Source: Actinomycetospora termitidis
GTDB lineage: Bacteria > Actinomycetota > Actinomycetes > Mycobacteriales > Pseudonocardiaceae
Direction of reading: 5' to 3'
Length of the DNA stretch: 64,000 nucleotides
Assembly (NCBI RefSeq): GCF_030286555.1
Contig: NZ_JASVWF010000001.1
Span: 1-64,000 of the forward strand
Shown: piece after piece, positions 1-8,379 of the stretch
How positions within the stretch are numbered: the first letter of the stretch is position 1
Layout: each line of letters starts with the position of its first letter
Translations under genes and position numbers: made by a program
The notes under the pieces: model-generated
Told to the model about the DNA's origin: nothing
Database searches by the model: none
The model's input: only the letters and a program-made list of their open reading frames with translations

Positions 1-333
1 GGCGCGATGCAGGTCTCCCAGACCGGCGACATCGCCAACTGGATGATCCCCGGCAAGATGGTCAAGGGCATGGGCGGCGCGATGGACCTCGTGCACGGCG
101 CCAAGACCGTCATCGTGCTCATGGAACACGTCGCCAAGGACGGCTCGCACAAGATCGTCGAGAAGTGCGACCTCCCGCTGACCGGCCAGGGCGTCGTCCA
201 GCGGATCATCACCGACATCGCCGTCCTCGACATCACCGAGGCGGGCCTGGTCCTGCGGGAGCTCGCCGACGGCGTCACCGAGGACGAGGTCCGCGAGAAG
301 ACCGGGGCCGAACTGACCAGCGCCCTGGGCTGA
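1..333 (+). CDS. scoB: 3-oxoacid CoA-transferase subunit B, C-terminal part (partial)
   Basis: The reading frame is open from the window edge to a TGA, and the visible 110 residues match the C-terminal half of the beta subunit of succinyl-CoA/acetoacetyl-CoA:3-oxoacid CoA-transferase. Family landmarks are the Gly-rich [13 protein letters not shown] stretch, followed by [17 protein letters not shown] and the conserved [20 protein letters not shown] segment. The enzyme moves CoA between succinyl-CoA or another acyl-CoA and acetoacetate in cytosolic ketone-body and branched-chain catabolism. The start and the alpha subunit must lie left of the window. HMG-CoA lyase nearby (1118-2023), which makes acetoacetate, fits the same pathway. 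Confidence 0.9.
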   Translation, partial: GAMQVSQTGDIANWMIPGKMVKGMGGAMDLVHGAKTVIVLMEHVAKDGSHKIVEKCDLPLTGQGVVQRIITDIAVLDITEAGLVLRELADGVTEDEVREKTGAELTSALG

Positions 334-354
334 TCGCCACCACCCGGTTCCGAG

Positions 355-399
355 CGAACGGCACCCTCGCAGCTTCTAGGCGCGCGAGAGTGCCGTTCG
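355..399. terminator. Bidirectional hairpin between convergent genes
   Basis: Arms 355-370 and 384-399 are complementary over 16 bp with one mismatch around a 13-nt loop. The hairpin sits between the scoB stop (333) and the stop of the leftward methyltransferase (424), so it can end transcription from both sides. There is no U-tract, as is usual for actinobacterial terminators. Confidence 0.65.
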
Positions 400-423
400 A
401 TCGTTCCGGGACCTACGCGGGAC

Positions 424-1107
424 CTACGCCACCCGCAGCACGACCATTCGCGCGGACACGTCGGCGCCCCTGCGGTAGTCCACGAGGTCGGTGGAGACGA
501 TCTCGACCATCGCCATCTGCGCGAGCCGGTCGACCTCCGCGCGGTAGCCGCCGGAGTCCCAGATGTCGTCGAGCACGGTCGCGACGATGGTCCCGCCCGG
601 CCGGGTGAGCCGGACGAACTCGCCGAACGCGCCTGGCCCGACGTGGCCGTGGGTCAGCGTGCCGACGCAGACCACCACGTCGTAGGAGTCCGCCGGCGCC
701 GGCAGCGCCCGCGACAGGTCCGCCGGCGCGAGACGCCGGTACGCCCCGGTGGCCTTGGCCTTGTCCAGCATGCCGGGCGACAGGTCGACCCCGTCGATCG
801 TCGTCGCCCCGAGGGCCGCCAGCTCGACGCCCACGAGACCGGTCCCGCACCCGGCGTCCAGGATCTCGCCCTCGACCCCGCCGGCCCGGGCCACGGTCTG
901 CGCGGCCAGCACCGGCGCGACGTAGCCCTGCGTGTCGCCGGACAGCTCGTCGTCGTAGCTCGCGGCCCACTCGTCGTAGAGTTCGCGCGCGGCGTCCGGG
1001 TCGGCGAGCGTGTACGCCCGCCGCATGTAGGCGCTGCCTGCGGTGTTGGTCTCGAGGGGATCGGGCGCACCGGCTCCTGTGTCGGCCATGGGCACATCCT
1101 GGCCCAT
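424..1107 (-). CDS. Class I SAM-dependent methyltransferase
   Basis: This 227-residue cytosolic protein has a Rossmann-type methyltransferase fold. Motif I LDAGCGTG (residues 83-90) binds S-adenosylmethionine, GVDLSPGMLDKAK supplies the acidic loop, and DVVVCVGTL plus RPGG are motifs II/III. The N-terminal YDEWAASYDDEL segment resembles methyltransferases of the Williams-Beuren type. The substrate cannot be deduced. An internal ATG at 1089 (MADTG) is an equally plausible start. It lies 10 bp downstream of the HMG-CoA lyase gene on the same strand, so the two are probably cotranscribed, without a clear functional link. Confidence 0.85.
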   Translation of the reverse strand: MGQDVPMADTGAGAPDPLETNTAGSAYMRRAYTLADPDAARELYDEWAASYDDELSGDTQGYVAPVLAAQTVARAGGVEGEILDAGCGTGLVGVELAALGATTIDGVDLSPGMLDKAKATGAYRRLAPADLSRALPAPADSYDVVVCVGTLTHGHVGPGAFGEFVRLTRPGGTIVATVLDDIWDSGGYRAEVDRLAQMAMVEIVSTDLVDYRRGADVSARMVVLRVA

Positions 1108-1117
1108 CGGCGGCGGG

Positions 1118-2023
1118 TCAGCCGGGGAACGTCCCCGCGCGCGGCAGCAGCGCCGGCACCCGGTAGCCGAGCGCCTCGGACAGGAACGTCGCGATCGGGA
1201 TCAGGCACTCCAGGTCCAGCCCGGTCCGCACCCCCATCCGCTCGAGGAGGTAGACGAGGTCCTCGGTCGCGATGTTGCCCGTGGCGGCCGGCGCGAACGG
1301 GCAGCCGCCGATCCCGCCGTTGGACGAGTCCAACCAGTCCACGCCCCACTCGTAGGCGGCGACGGCGTTGGCGAACCCGGTGTTGCGGGTGTTGTGGAAG
1401 TGCGCCCGGGTGACGACGTCGGGCGCCACCTCCCGGACGCCGTCGAGCAGCGTGCGCACCTGGGTGGGCACCCCGACGCCGATCGTGTCGGCGACCGCGA
1501 TCTCCCGCGCGCCGGCCGCCGCGCTGCGGCGGGCCACCTCGACGACACGGGCCGGGTCGACCTCGCCGTCGAACGGGCAGCCGAACGAGGTCGCGATCGT
1601 GACGGTCGCGAAGAGCCCGGCCGACGCGGCCTCGGCGAGCACCTCCTCGGCCACCTCGGTCAGCGCCTCGGTGGTGGAGTTCTGGTTGGCCTTGGCGAAT
1701 CCGTCGGAGGCCGGGACGACGACGTTGACCTCGTCGACCCCGGCGGACACCGCCCGGTCGTAGCCGCGCCGGTTGAGCACGAGGCCGATGTGCGAGACGC
1801 CCTCGGGACGCGGCACCCGCTCCATCACGGCCTCGGCGTCGGCCATCGCGGGCACGAGCTTCGGGTGCACGAACGAGGCCGACTCGATGCGGGACGCGCC
1901 CGCGGCGATCGCCTGGGTGATCAGCTCGACCTTCGCGTCGGTCTCCAGCACCGCCCGCTCGTTCTGCAGTCCGTCCCGGGGGCTGACCTCGACGATCCCG
2001 ACCATGCCGTGTCCTCCGTCCAC
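1118..2023 (-). CDS. mvaB: Hydroxymethylglutaryl-CoA lyase
   Basis: The enzyme cleaves HMG-CoA to acetyl-CoA and acetoacetate in leucine catabolism. The TIM-barrel HMGL-like domain fills the protein. VSPRDGLQNE near the N terminus carries the Arg-Asp pair for catalysis and metal binding, AHFHNTRNTG (about 207-216) gives the metal-binding histidines, and GGCPFAPAATGN (about 239-250) holds the catalytic cysteine of the signature loop. The length of about 300 residues is normal. A start at the internal ATG at 2005 (MVGIVEVSPRDG) would match homologues better. Acetoacetate made here could feed the CoA-transferase at the window edge. Confidence 0.92.
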   Translation of the reverse strand: MDGGHGMVGIVEVSPRDGLQNERAVLETDAKVELITQAIAAGASRIESASFVHPKLVPAMADAEAVMERVPRPEGVSHIGLVLNRRGYDRAVSAGVDEVNVVVPASDGFAKANQNSTTEALTEVAEEVLAEAASAGLFATVTIATSFGCPFDGEVDPARVVEVARRSAAAGAREIAVADTIGVGVPTQVRTLLDGVREVAPDVVTRAHFHNTRNTGFANAVAAYEWGVDWLDSSNGGIGGCPFAPAATGNIATEDLVYLLERMGVRTGLDLECLIPIATFLSEALGYRVPALLPRAGTFPG

Positions 2024-2160
2024 CGCGCTGCGAGCACCCCGACCCTAGCCCGCACCGGCGGGTGGCCGTGGCGGTCCGTGAACCCCCGACGGGAGCCTTT
2101 CCGACGCGAACCCGACATGCGATCGTCGTCACACCTGCTCGCCGGACGAAGGGGTCGACG

Positions 2161-2589
2161 ATGCGCATCCGGGACGTCCTGAACACGAAGCCCGCCGAGG
2201 TCCTCACGGTGGAACCGGAGACGGCGGTGCCGTCGCTGCTCGCGGCCCTCGCGGCCCGCGGCGTGGGTGCGGCGGTGGTCCTCGACGCCGACGGGGCCGT
2301 CGTCGGGATGGTCTCCGAGCGCGACGTCGTCCGGCACCTGCACCACCGCGGGGCGGACGTGCTCGCCGACACGGTCGGTTCGATCATGACCGGGCCGGTC
2401 ACGTCGTGCGGTCCCGACGACGAGGTCGACTCGCTGGGCGCGGTCATGACCGAGCGGCGCATCCGCCACCTCCCGGTCCTCGAGCAGGGGAGGCTGACAG
2501 GGATCGTCAGCATCGGCGACGTCGTCAAGGTCCGTCTCGGCGAGCTGGAGGCCCACCGCGACCAGCTCGAGGCCTACATCGCCGGCTGA
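2161..2589 (+). CDS. CBS-domain pair protein
   Basis: A 142-residue protein made almost entirely of two CBS domains (about 7-60 and 75-130). Each ends in the typical GMVSERDVV or GIVSIGDVV strand-helix turn, and IMTGPVTSCGPDDEV joins them. Stand-alone CBS pairs bind adenosyl ligands (AMP, ATP, SAM or NAD) and act as energy or redox sensors for partner proteins that cannot be named here. The ATG at 2161 was chosen because homology starts at MRIRDVL; the upstream in-frame extension is low-complexity. Its end overlaps the convergent glycosyltransferase by 16 bp. Confidence 0.85.
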   Translation: MRIRDVLNTKPAEVLTVEPETAVPSLLAALAARGVGAAVVLDADGAVVGMVSERDVVRHLHHRGADVLADTVGSIMTGPVTSCGPDDEVDSLGAVMTERRIRHLPVLEQGRLTGIVSIGDVVKVRLGELEAHRDQLEAYIAG

Positions 2590-3752
2590 GCCCAGGCCTC
2601 CACGCGGGCGGCCACGTCGACCGGGCCGGGCAGGGCGGCGACCTCGCTCGCGAGAGCACGGGCGCAGGCCCGCTCGGGCGCGGCGGGGTCCAGCAGCTCC
2701 ACCACGGCCTTCCCGACGGCGGCCGGGGTCGCCTCGGGCCCGACCAGCTGCCGCCCCGCACCGATCCGCGTGACCGCGTCGGCGTTGAAGAACTGGTCGG
2801 CGCCCTGGGGCAGGAGAAGCTGGGGCACCCCGGTCCCGGCGCAGGACAGGGTCGTCCCGCTGCCGCCGTGGTGGACGACGACGGCGGGCGGGTCGTCCGA
2901 GGCGAGCAGGTCGGCCTGCGGGACGAACGACTCCACCTGCACGCCGTCCGCCCGGAGATCGGCGAGCTCGCCCGCGTCCACCGAGCCGGTCGCGACGAGC
3001 ACGTCCCGGTCGGGCGCCGCGAGGCCCTCGACGGCCGCCCGCAGCACCCCGGCCTGCCCGAACGCGGTGCCGAGGGTGAGCAGGACCCACGGGTTGCCGG
3101 GACGGCGGTGCCGCTCCACGGGCGTGGGCGGGTTCCAGCCGACGGGGCGCAGCGGGAGCTCGGCGAGCCCGGCCAGGACGTCGGCGGTCCCCGGGCTCTG
3201 CAGCGAGGGCGGGCAGACGTCGAGGTAGGCGTGGGCGAGCCGGTCGCCCGGGGTCACGTCGATGCCGACCTCGGCCGCGACGCGGGCCAGGGGTTCGCGC
3301 ACGCGCACCGCGAAGGGCGCGACCGGGACCGGGCGGCGCCCGAAGGAGTGCAGCACGCACGGTGTGCCGGTGGCCCCGGCGGCGAGGGACGCGCCCGGCG
3401 AGCCCGTCTCCGCGATCACCAGGTCGGCCGGGTGGTCGGCCAGCCACGCCCGCAGCGCCGGGGCGATCTCGCGCGGCATCGCCGCCCCGAACACCCGGCC
3501 GGCGACCTCGCGGGTGCCCTGGATCGAGGTCGGCGGGCCGGTCATGCCCAGGGCGAGCATCGTCTCGCGGAACACCTCGAACACCGGCCGCCCGACCGCG
3601 AGGGTGGGCACGCCCGACGTCGCGACGGTCGGCTCGAGGTCGGGCCCGGTCGCGAAGGTGACGTCGTGCCCGGCGTCGTGCAGGGCCCGGGCGAGCGGCA
3701 CCAGCGGGAAGGCGTGGCCGGGGGACCCGAGGGCGGCGACGAGGATGCGCAC
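2574..3752 (-). CDS. GT1-type (MGT-like) glycosyltransferase
   Basis: This 392-residue protein has the two Rossmann domains of GT-B glycosyltransferases. The N terminus reads MRILVAALGSPGHAFPLVPLARAL, typical of the acceptor domain of macrolide/UDP-type transferases. The C-terminal half has LLTLGTAFG and the donor-sugar loop VVVHHGGSGTT followed by GVPQLLLPQGADQFFNA, the PSPG-like region of this family. It should transfer an NDP-sugar to a small hydrophobic acceptor in the cytosol; neither donor nor acceptor can be deduced. The start is GTG at 3752, where homology begins. It stands alone, without sugar-biosynthesis or polyketide genes. Confidence 0.85.
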   Translation of the reverse strand: MRILVAALGSPGHAFPLVPLARALHDAGHDVTFATGPDLEPTVATSGVPTLAVGRPVFEVFRETMLALGMTGPPTSIQGTREVAGRVFGAAMPREIAPALRAWLADHPADLVIAETGSPGASLAAGATGTPCVLHSFGRRPVPVAPFAVRVREPLARVAAEVGIDVTPGDRLAHAYLDVCPPSLQSPGTADVLAGLAELPLRPVGWNPPTPVERHRRPGNPWVLLTLGTAFGQAGVLRAAVEGLAAPDRDVLVATGSVDAGELADLRADGVQVESFVPQADLLASDDPPAVVVHHGGSGTTLSCAGTGVPQLLLPQGADQFFNADAVTRIGAGRQLVGPEATPAAVGKAVVELLDPAAPERACARALASEVAALPGPVDVAARVEAWAQPAM

Positions 3753-3812
3753 GGCGGCCCACTGTGCCGAACATCGCCGGTCGGGGACAGGAGTCGCCGG
3801 GTAGCCGACTCC

Positions 3813-4787
3813 ATGAAGACGACGAGGCTCGGAAAGACGGAGCTCGAGGTGTCCCGGATCGCCTTCGGGACGTGGCAGGTGTCCGGCGAGTGGGGCTCCT
3901 ACGACGTCGACCAGGCGCAGCGCGCGATCCGCCACGCGCTGGACCTCGGGGTGAACTTCTTCGACACGGCGCAGGCCTACGGGTTCGGCGAGGCCGAGGA
4001 GGTGCTCGCGAACGCGCTGCGCTCCGAGCTCGACTCGAACCGCGACTCGGTCGTCATCGCCACCAAGGGCGGGATCAACCCGGGCGGCGACAGCCCCCGC
4101 GACTCCAGCCGCGAATACCTGCGCTCCGGGGTCGAGTCCAGCCTGACGGCGATGAAGATCGACCACATCGACCTGTACCAGATCCACTGGCCCGACGAGC
4201 GGACGCCGTTCGAGGACACCGCCGGGTACCTGCAGGAGATGGTGGACGAGGGCAAGATCCGCCACGTCGGCGTCTCGAACTACGACGAGAAGCAGATGGC
4301 GGCGTTCGACCGGCGGCGCCCGGTGGAGACGCTGCAGCCGCCCTACCACCTGTTCCGCCGCGGCATCGAGCGCGACGTCCTGCCCTACGTGCGCGAGAAC
4401 GACATCGGCACGCTGGTCTACTCGCCGCTCGGCTCCGGCCTGCTCACCGGGACGATGGACACCTCGACGACCTTCGAGGACTCCGACTGGCGCTCGCAGG
4501 CCTCCGCCTTCCACGGGGAGCAGTTCGAGAAGAACCTCGCGGTCGTGGAGCGGCTGAAGGAGTTCGCGGCCGACAAGGGCGTCGAGGTCTCCCAGCTCGC
4601 GATCGCCTGGGTGCTCGCGCAGGACGGCATCGACGTCGCGATCGTCGGCGCCCGCTCCGACCGCAACATCGAGCGTTCGCTGGCCGCGGTCGACGTGGAC
4701 CTCTCGCGCGACGACCTCGCCGAGATCGAGCGCATCACCGCCGACGGCGTGCAGGTCTCCGGCGCGTCCCCCGAGGGCGTCGCCTGA
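3813..4787 (+). CDS. Aldo/keto reductase
   Basis: The NADPH-dependent TIM-barrel oxidoreductase is 324 residues, a normal length. The full catalytic tetrad is visible: Asp51 and Tyr56 in FFDTAQAYGFGE, Lys85 in IATKGG, and His125 in LYQIHWPD. The C-terminal IVGARSDRNIERSLAA segment binds the cofactor phosphate. The sequence resembles the AKR11/12-like YghZ/IolS group, so a role in aldehyde detoxification is possible, but the substrate is unknown. It starts only 60 bp from the divergent glycosyltransferase. Confidence 0.9.
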   Translation: MKTTRLGKTELEVSRIAFGTWQVSGEWGSYDVDQAQRAIRHALDLGVNFFDTAQAYGFGEAEEVLANALRSELDSNRDSVVIATKGGINPGGDSPRDSSREYLRSGVESSLTAMKIDHIDLYQIHWPDERTPFEDTAGYLQEMVDEGKIRHVGVSNYDEKQMAAFDRRRPVETLQPPYHLFRRGIERDVLPYVRENDIGTLVYSPLGSGLLTGTMDTSTTFEDSDWRSQASAFHGEQFEKNLAVVERLKEFAADKGVEVSQLAIAWVLAQDGIDVAIVGARSDRNIERSLAAVDVDLSRDDLAEIERITADGVQVSGASPEGVA

Positions 4788-4788
4788 G

Positions 4789-4920
4789 CACCGGTTGAGC
4801 GAAGGGCCCCATCGGTCGGTCTACCGGTCGGTGGGCGCCCTTCGCCGGTGCGCCACCGATTGGGCGAAGGTGCCCTTCGGTCGATCTATCCGACCGGAGG
4901 GGCCCTTCGGTCGAACCCGG
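4789..4920. terminator. Cluster of palindromic elements in a convergent gap
   Basis: The gap between the aldo/keto reductase and the leftward channel-like gene holds several copies of a GAAGGGC / GCCCTTC motif. CACCGG at 4789-4794 plus GCGAAGGGC at 4799-4807 pair with GCCCTTCGCCGGTG at 4837-4850. A second set (GGGCGAAGGTGCCCTTCGGTCG, about 4862-4883, and GGGGCCCTTCGGTCG, about 4900-4914) repeats the motif. Convergent orientation fits a bidirectional terminator, but the repetition is more than one terminator needs. Confidence 0.5.
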
Positions 4921-4942
4921 GGTGGGGTGGCCGCCGGGTGAC

Positions 4943-6691
4943 TCAGCCGCCCACCGCCGACCGGGCGTCGCAGCGCTCCAGCACCGTCCCGAGACCGCCC
5001 CGGGTGGCGACGACGAGCAGGCGGTCCCCCACCTTGAGCGCGCGACGCGCCCGCGGCGGCATCTCCAGCACCGCGTCCGGCCCCGAGCCGCGGAACACCC
5101 CGACGACGCGGATCTCCCCGGGTTCGGTCAGCACCGACACCGGCAGGCCGATCATCAGCGACGCCCGCCGCACGGTCACCTCGGCCATGAGCAGGATGCG
5201 GCGCCCGACCGGGACCGTCGCGAGCACCTGCCCGTCGCGCAGCGCCGCCGCGAACACCGGCGCGGCCACGTAGGACACGCTGCGCGAGATCGCGTTCATG
5301 CTGCGACCCACCCGCCCGGCGAGGTCGTCGTCGCGCAGCCGCAGCACGACGCGCACCGCCCGCTGCACGGACCGGGCCACCAGGGCCGCCTGCAGGTTGG
5401 TCGCGTCGTCGCTGGTGACGGCGACCAGCGCCCGCGCCTCCTCGACACGGGCCTCGCGCAGCACCCGCTCCCGGGTCGCGTCCCCGACCACGAGCGGCAC
5501 CCCGACCCGGGCAGCGGCGGCGAGGCCGGCCGTGTCCTCGTCGCGCTCCACCCCGACGACGGGCACCCCGCGCTCCCGGAGGGTCGTGACGATGCGCAGG
5601 CCGACGTTGCCCAGGCCCACGACGACGACGTGGTCGCGGCGCGGCATCCGTCGCCCCGGGGTGCCCGTCGTGCGGGCGCTGACCGCGCTCTCGACCACGA
5701 CCGCCGTCACCAACGGGATGATGGCGATGCCCACCACCGTCACGAAGGCCTGGATGACGCGGACCGCGACGCTGGCGGTGGTGTCCGGCTGGGCCGCCCC
5801 GGCCGAGTCGAGCACCGCCAGGTAGATGGCGTCGCCGAGGGAGTAGCCGCCGAGGGTCGCGAACGCGACGGTGCCCGCGACGAACAGCACGACCAGGGCC
5901 AGGGTGGCGCGGGCGAGCCGACGGGTCAGGGTGCCCCGCACGCGGACGGCGACGCGGTCGAGGAGGTTGCGGAGCCGCTCGGGGCGCGGCCGGGAGAGCT
6001 GGTCGGTGCGCTGCGACCGCGACTCGGCGCGGGCGAGGACGAAGTCGGCCGGGTCGGCGTGCTCGCCGGATTCGTCGGGCAGCAGCCGGGGCCCGCCGCG
6101 GGCCCCGGTCTGCGAGTTCGCCGCCAGCCCGCAGACGATCGCCGCCTCCCGGACCTCGCGCCGACCGGCCACCACGAAGGTGCGCCCGGCGAGGCGGACG
6201 TGCTGGCGGGTGTTGCGCCCGATCGCCTGCGCCACGAACGAGGGCGCGGCCGTCTCGGAGACCGAGAGCACGGTCGCCGTCGGGAGGATGCCCTCGATGC
6301 GGGCCCCCAGCCGGGTGTTGAACAGCCGGACGACGAGGCGCACCGACGGGTCGATCTCCTGGACCCGCAGCGCCCGGTGGATGTTCGTGACGTCCTCGCG
6401 GTCGACGAGGGCCACGGCGGTCGCGCCGTGCACCCCGGCGGCGAGGAAGGTGCGGTCGTCGTCGGACCGCCCGCCCTCGACCACCCGTACGCCGGGCGCG
6501 GCCTCGATCCGGGCGACGTAGCGACCGGTGCGCTCCGCGACCACGACGACGATCTCGGTGCCGTGGCCCCGCTGGCGGCGCAGGGCCTCCACGATCCGGA
6601 GGGTCAGGAGGTTGTCCCCGCAGATGACGAAACGCTCCGTGCGCGTCCCCCGCGCGGTCCGCCCGGACGGTGTGGCCCCCGCACTCGTCAC
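4943..6691 (-). CDS. TrkA/RCK-domain ion-channel-like membrane protein
   Basis: The 582-residue protein has an N-terminal Rossmann NAD-binding domain (ERFVICGDNLLTLRIVEAL). Two hydrophobic helices near residues 270-350 (LALVVLFVAGTVAFATLGGY and VIQAFVTVVGIAIIPLVTAVVV) flank a short re-entrant-like loop. A second Rossmann domain (DHVVVVGLGNVGLRIV) and a TrkA_C-like tail follow. This RCK-pore-RCK order is that of ligand-gated potassium or related cation channels. The usual TVGYGD selectivity filter is not visible in the loop, so ion specificity is uncertain. The start is GTG at 6691, 11 bp after the upstream cyclase stop; cotranscription with the cyclases is likely. Confidence 0.75.
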   Translation of the reverse strand: MTSAGATPSGRTARGTRTERFVICGDNLLTLRIVEALRRQRGHGTEIVVVVAERTGRYVARIEAAPGVRVVEGGRSDDDRTFLAAGVHGATAVALVDREDVTNIHRALRVQEIDPSVRLVVRLFNTRLGARIEGILPTATVLSVSETAAPSFVAQAIGRNTRQHVRLAGRTFVVAGRREVREAAIVCGLAANSQTGARGGPRLLPDESGEHADPADFVLARAESRSQRTDQLSRPRPERLRNLLDRVAVRVRGTLTRRLARATLALVVLFVAGTVAFATLGGYSLGDAIYLAVLDSAGAAQPDTTASVAVRVIQAFVTVVGIAIIPLVTAVVVESAVSARTTGTPGRRMPRRDHVVVVGLGNVGLRIVTTLRERGVPVVGVERDEDTAGLAAAARVGVPLVVGDATRERVLREARVEEARALVAVTSDDATNLQAALVARSVQRAVRVVLRLRDDDLAGRVGRSMNAISRSVSYVAAPVFAAALRDGQVLATVPVGRRILLMAEVTVRRASLMIGLPVSVLTEPGEIRVVGVFRGSGPDAVLEMPPRARRALKVGDRLLVVATRGGLGTVLERCDARSAVGG

Positions 6692-6702
6692 GAGCGGGCA
6701 CC

Positions 6703-8313
6703 CTAACGGTGGGTGACCTCGCTCGCGGTCCGATCCAGACGGTAGGTGGGCACGACGTGCCTGTCGCGCGGGATCGCGACCTCGGTGTCGGTGGTGCGAC
6801 CCCGCAGCCGCTCGGCCGACACGACCATCCACCGGCCGGCCTCCACGTCGCCGGCCTGGTCCAGCGCGGTGCCGGAGGCCACCACCCCGCGCCACGACGC
6901 ACCGTCGCGGGCGGTGGTGCGCTTCGCCAGGTCGCAGAGCCGGGCGGCCTCGTTCACGGGGTCGCCGATGACGGTGTACTCGTAGCGCCGCGCGTCGCCG
7001 ACGTTGCCTGCCACGGCCTCGCCCGCGGACACCCCGATCCCGGCGTGCGCCCCGGCGCGCTCCAGCCGCCCGGCGAGCTCGCGCGCGGCGGCGAGCGCGC
7101 CGCCGGCGGCGTCGTCGTGCTCCTGCGGTGCCCCGAACACCGCGAGCGCCGCGTCGCCCACGAACTTGTTCACCCAGCCGCCGTGACGCTCGACGGCCTC
7201 GACCACCTCGGTGAAGAACACGTTGAGCCGCACCACGACCTCGGTCGGCGGGCGCGTGGCCGCCAGCGCGGTGGACCCCACCAGGTCGACGAACAGCACC
7301 GCGACGTCACGGATCTCGCCGCCCAGCTCGGACGCGTCGGCCGCGACGGCGGCGTCCGCGACGTCCTCGCCGACCTGCCGGCCGAACAGCTCCCGGACCC
7401 GGTCGCGCTCCCGCAGCCCCCGCACCATGGTGTTGAAGCCGGACTGGAGGAGCCCGAGCTCGGTGGTGTCCGAGACCTCGACGACGGTGTCCAGGTCGCC
7501 CTGCTCGACCCGGCGCAGCGCGCGGCGCACCGCGGTCACCGACGAGACGATCGAGGTCGACGACAGCGCCGTCACCAGGAAGCCGACCGCGAGCGCCACC
7601 GTGGCCAGCACGAACGTCACGAGCCCGAGCTGGGTCACCGTGAAGTACTCGGCGTAGACCAGCGAGGACCCGGAGGCGATCATGACGCCCAGGAGCGGGA
7701 CGCCGGTGCCCATCACCCACGCCCCGAGCGACCGCACCGCCACCCCGGGCAGACCCCGCTCGATCGGCCGTTCCGCGGCGAACACGCGGGCGACCTCGCG
7801 ACGCAGCGCGAGCTCGGAGCACCGGTAGGCCACGGTCACCGTGGCGATGCCCCCGAGCGCGATCATGCAGGCGACCGCGAAGGCCAACGTCGTCGAGTAC
7901 GTGGCGTCGACCAGCGCGAACAGGACGACGCCGACGGTCCACGGGACCGCCTGCACCACCGCGAGCCGCAGCGGCGCCCGCAGCACGACCCGCCGGGCGC
8001 GGCGGTGGTGCCGGGCGACCGCCTCGGGTGGGGCCCCGGGACCGGGCGGGTCGGGCAGCCGCAGCCACGCCCACCCGGAGCCGAACGCGACCAGCCCGGC
8101 GAGCGGCGCGTAGACCGCGAGCAGGACGAGGTTCTCGCGCAGTGCGATCGTCTCGTCGGCGACCAGGGCGCGGAACGGGAACACCCAGCCCGCGAGCCCG
8201 ACGAGGATGGCGGCACCGAGCACGTTGGACACGACGACGAGGGCCCCGACCAGCACCTTGGTCGCGAACGCGACCTGGTGCGGGGCCTCCTCGTGCGCTC
8301 CGGCGCCCGTCAC
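6703..8313 (-). CDS. Membrane-bound class III adenylate cyclase (first of a tandem pair)
   Basis: About six transmembrane helices fill the first 270 residues. A HAMP-like linker follows (RRVEQGDLDTVVEVSDTTELG), then a C-terminal class III cyclase domain. Both metal aspartates are present (LFVDLVGST and KFVGDAALAVFG), with the Lys/Asp purine-selecting pair and GDPVNEAAR, which carries the transition-state Asn and Arg. cAMP production from ATP at the membrane is therefore expected. The architecture matches the mycobacterial Rv1318c/Rv1319c/Rv1320c group. The GTG at 8313 was preferred because it aligns with the paralogue's start; an in-frame start at 8334 is possible. Confidence 0.88.
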   Translation of the reverse strand: MTGAGAHEEAPHQVAFATKVLVGALVVVSNVLGAAILVGLAGWVFPFRALVADETIALRENLVLLAVYAPLAGLVAFGSGWAWLRLPDPPGPGAPPEAVARHHRRARRVVLRAPLRLAVVQAVPWTVGVVLFALVDATYSTTLAFAVACMIALGGIATVTVAYRCSELALRREVARVFAAERPIERGLPGVAVRSLGAWVMGTGVPLLGVMIASGSSLVYAEYFTVTQLGLVTFVLATVALAVGFLVTALSSTSIVSSVTAVRRALRRVEQGDLDTVVEVSDTTELGLLQSGFNTMVRGLRERDRVRELFGRQVGEDVADAAVAADASELGGEIRDVAVLFVDLVGSTALAATRPPTEVVVRLNVFFTEVVEAVERHGGWVNKFVGDAALAVFGAPQEHDDAAGGALAAARELAGRLERAGAHAGIGVSAGEAVAGNVGDARRYEYTVIGDPVNEAARLCDLAKRTTARDGASWRGVVASGTALDQAGDVEAGRWMVVSAERLRGRTTDTEVAIPRDRHVVPTYRLDRTASEVTHR

Positions 8314-8379
8314 GCCCCCGACGGTAACGAGCACGGCCCGCCCGTCGGGGTGCTTGTGGCCGGATCGACCCGGTCGGGC

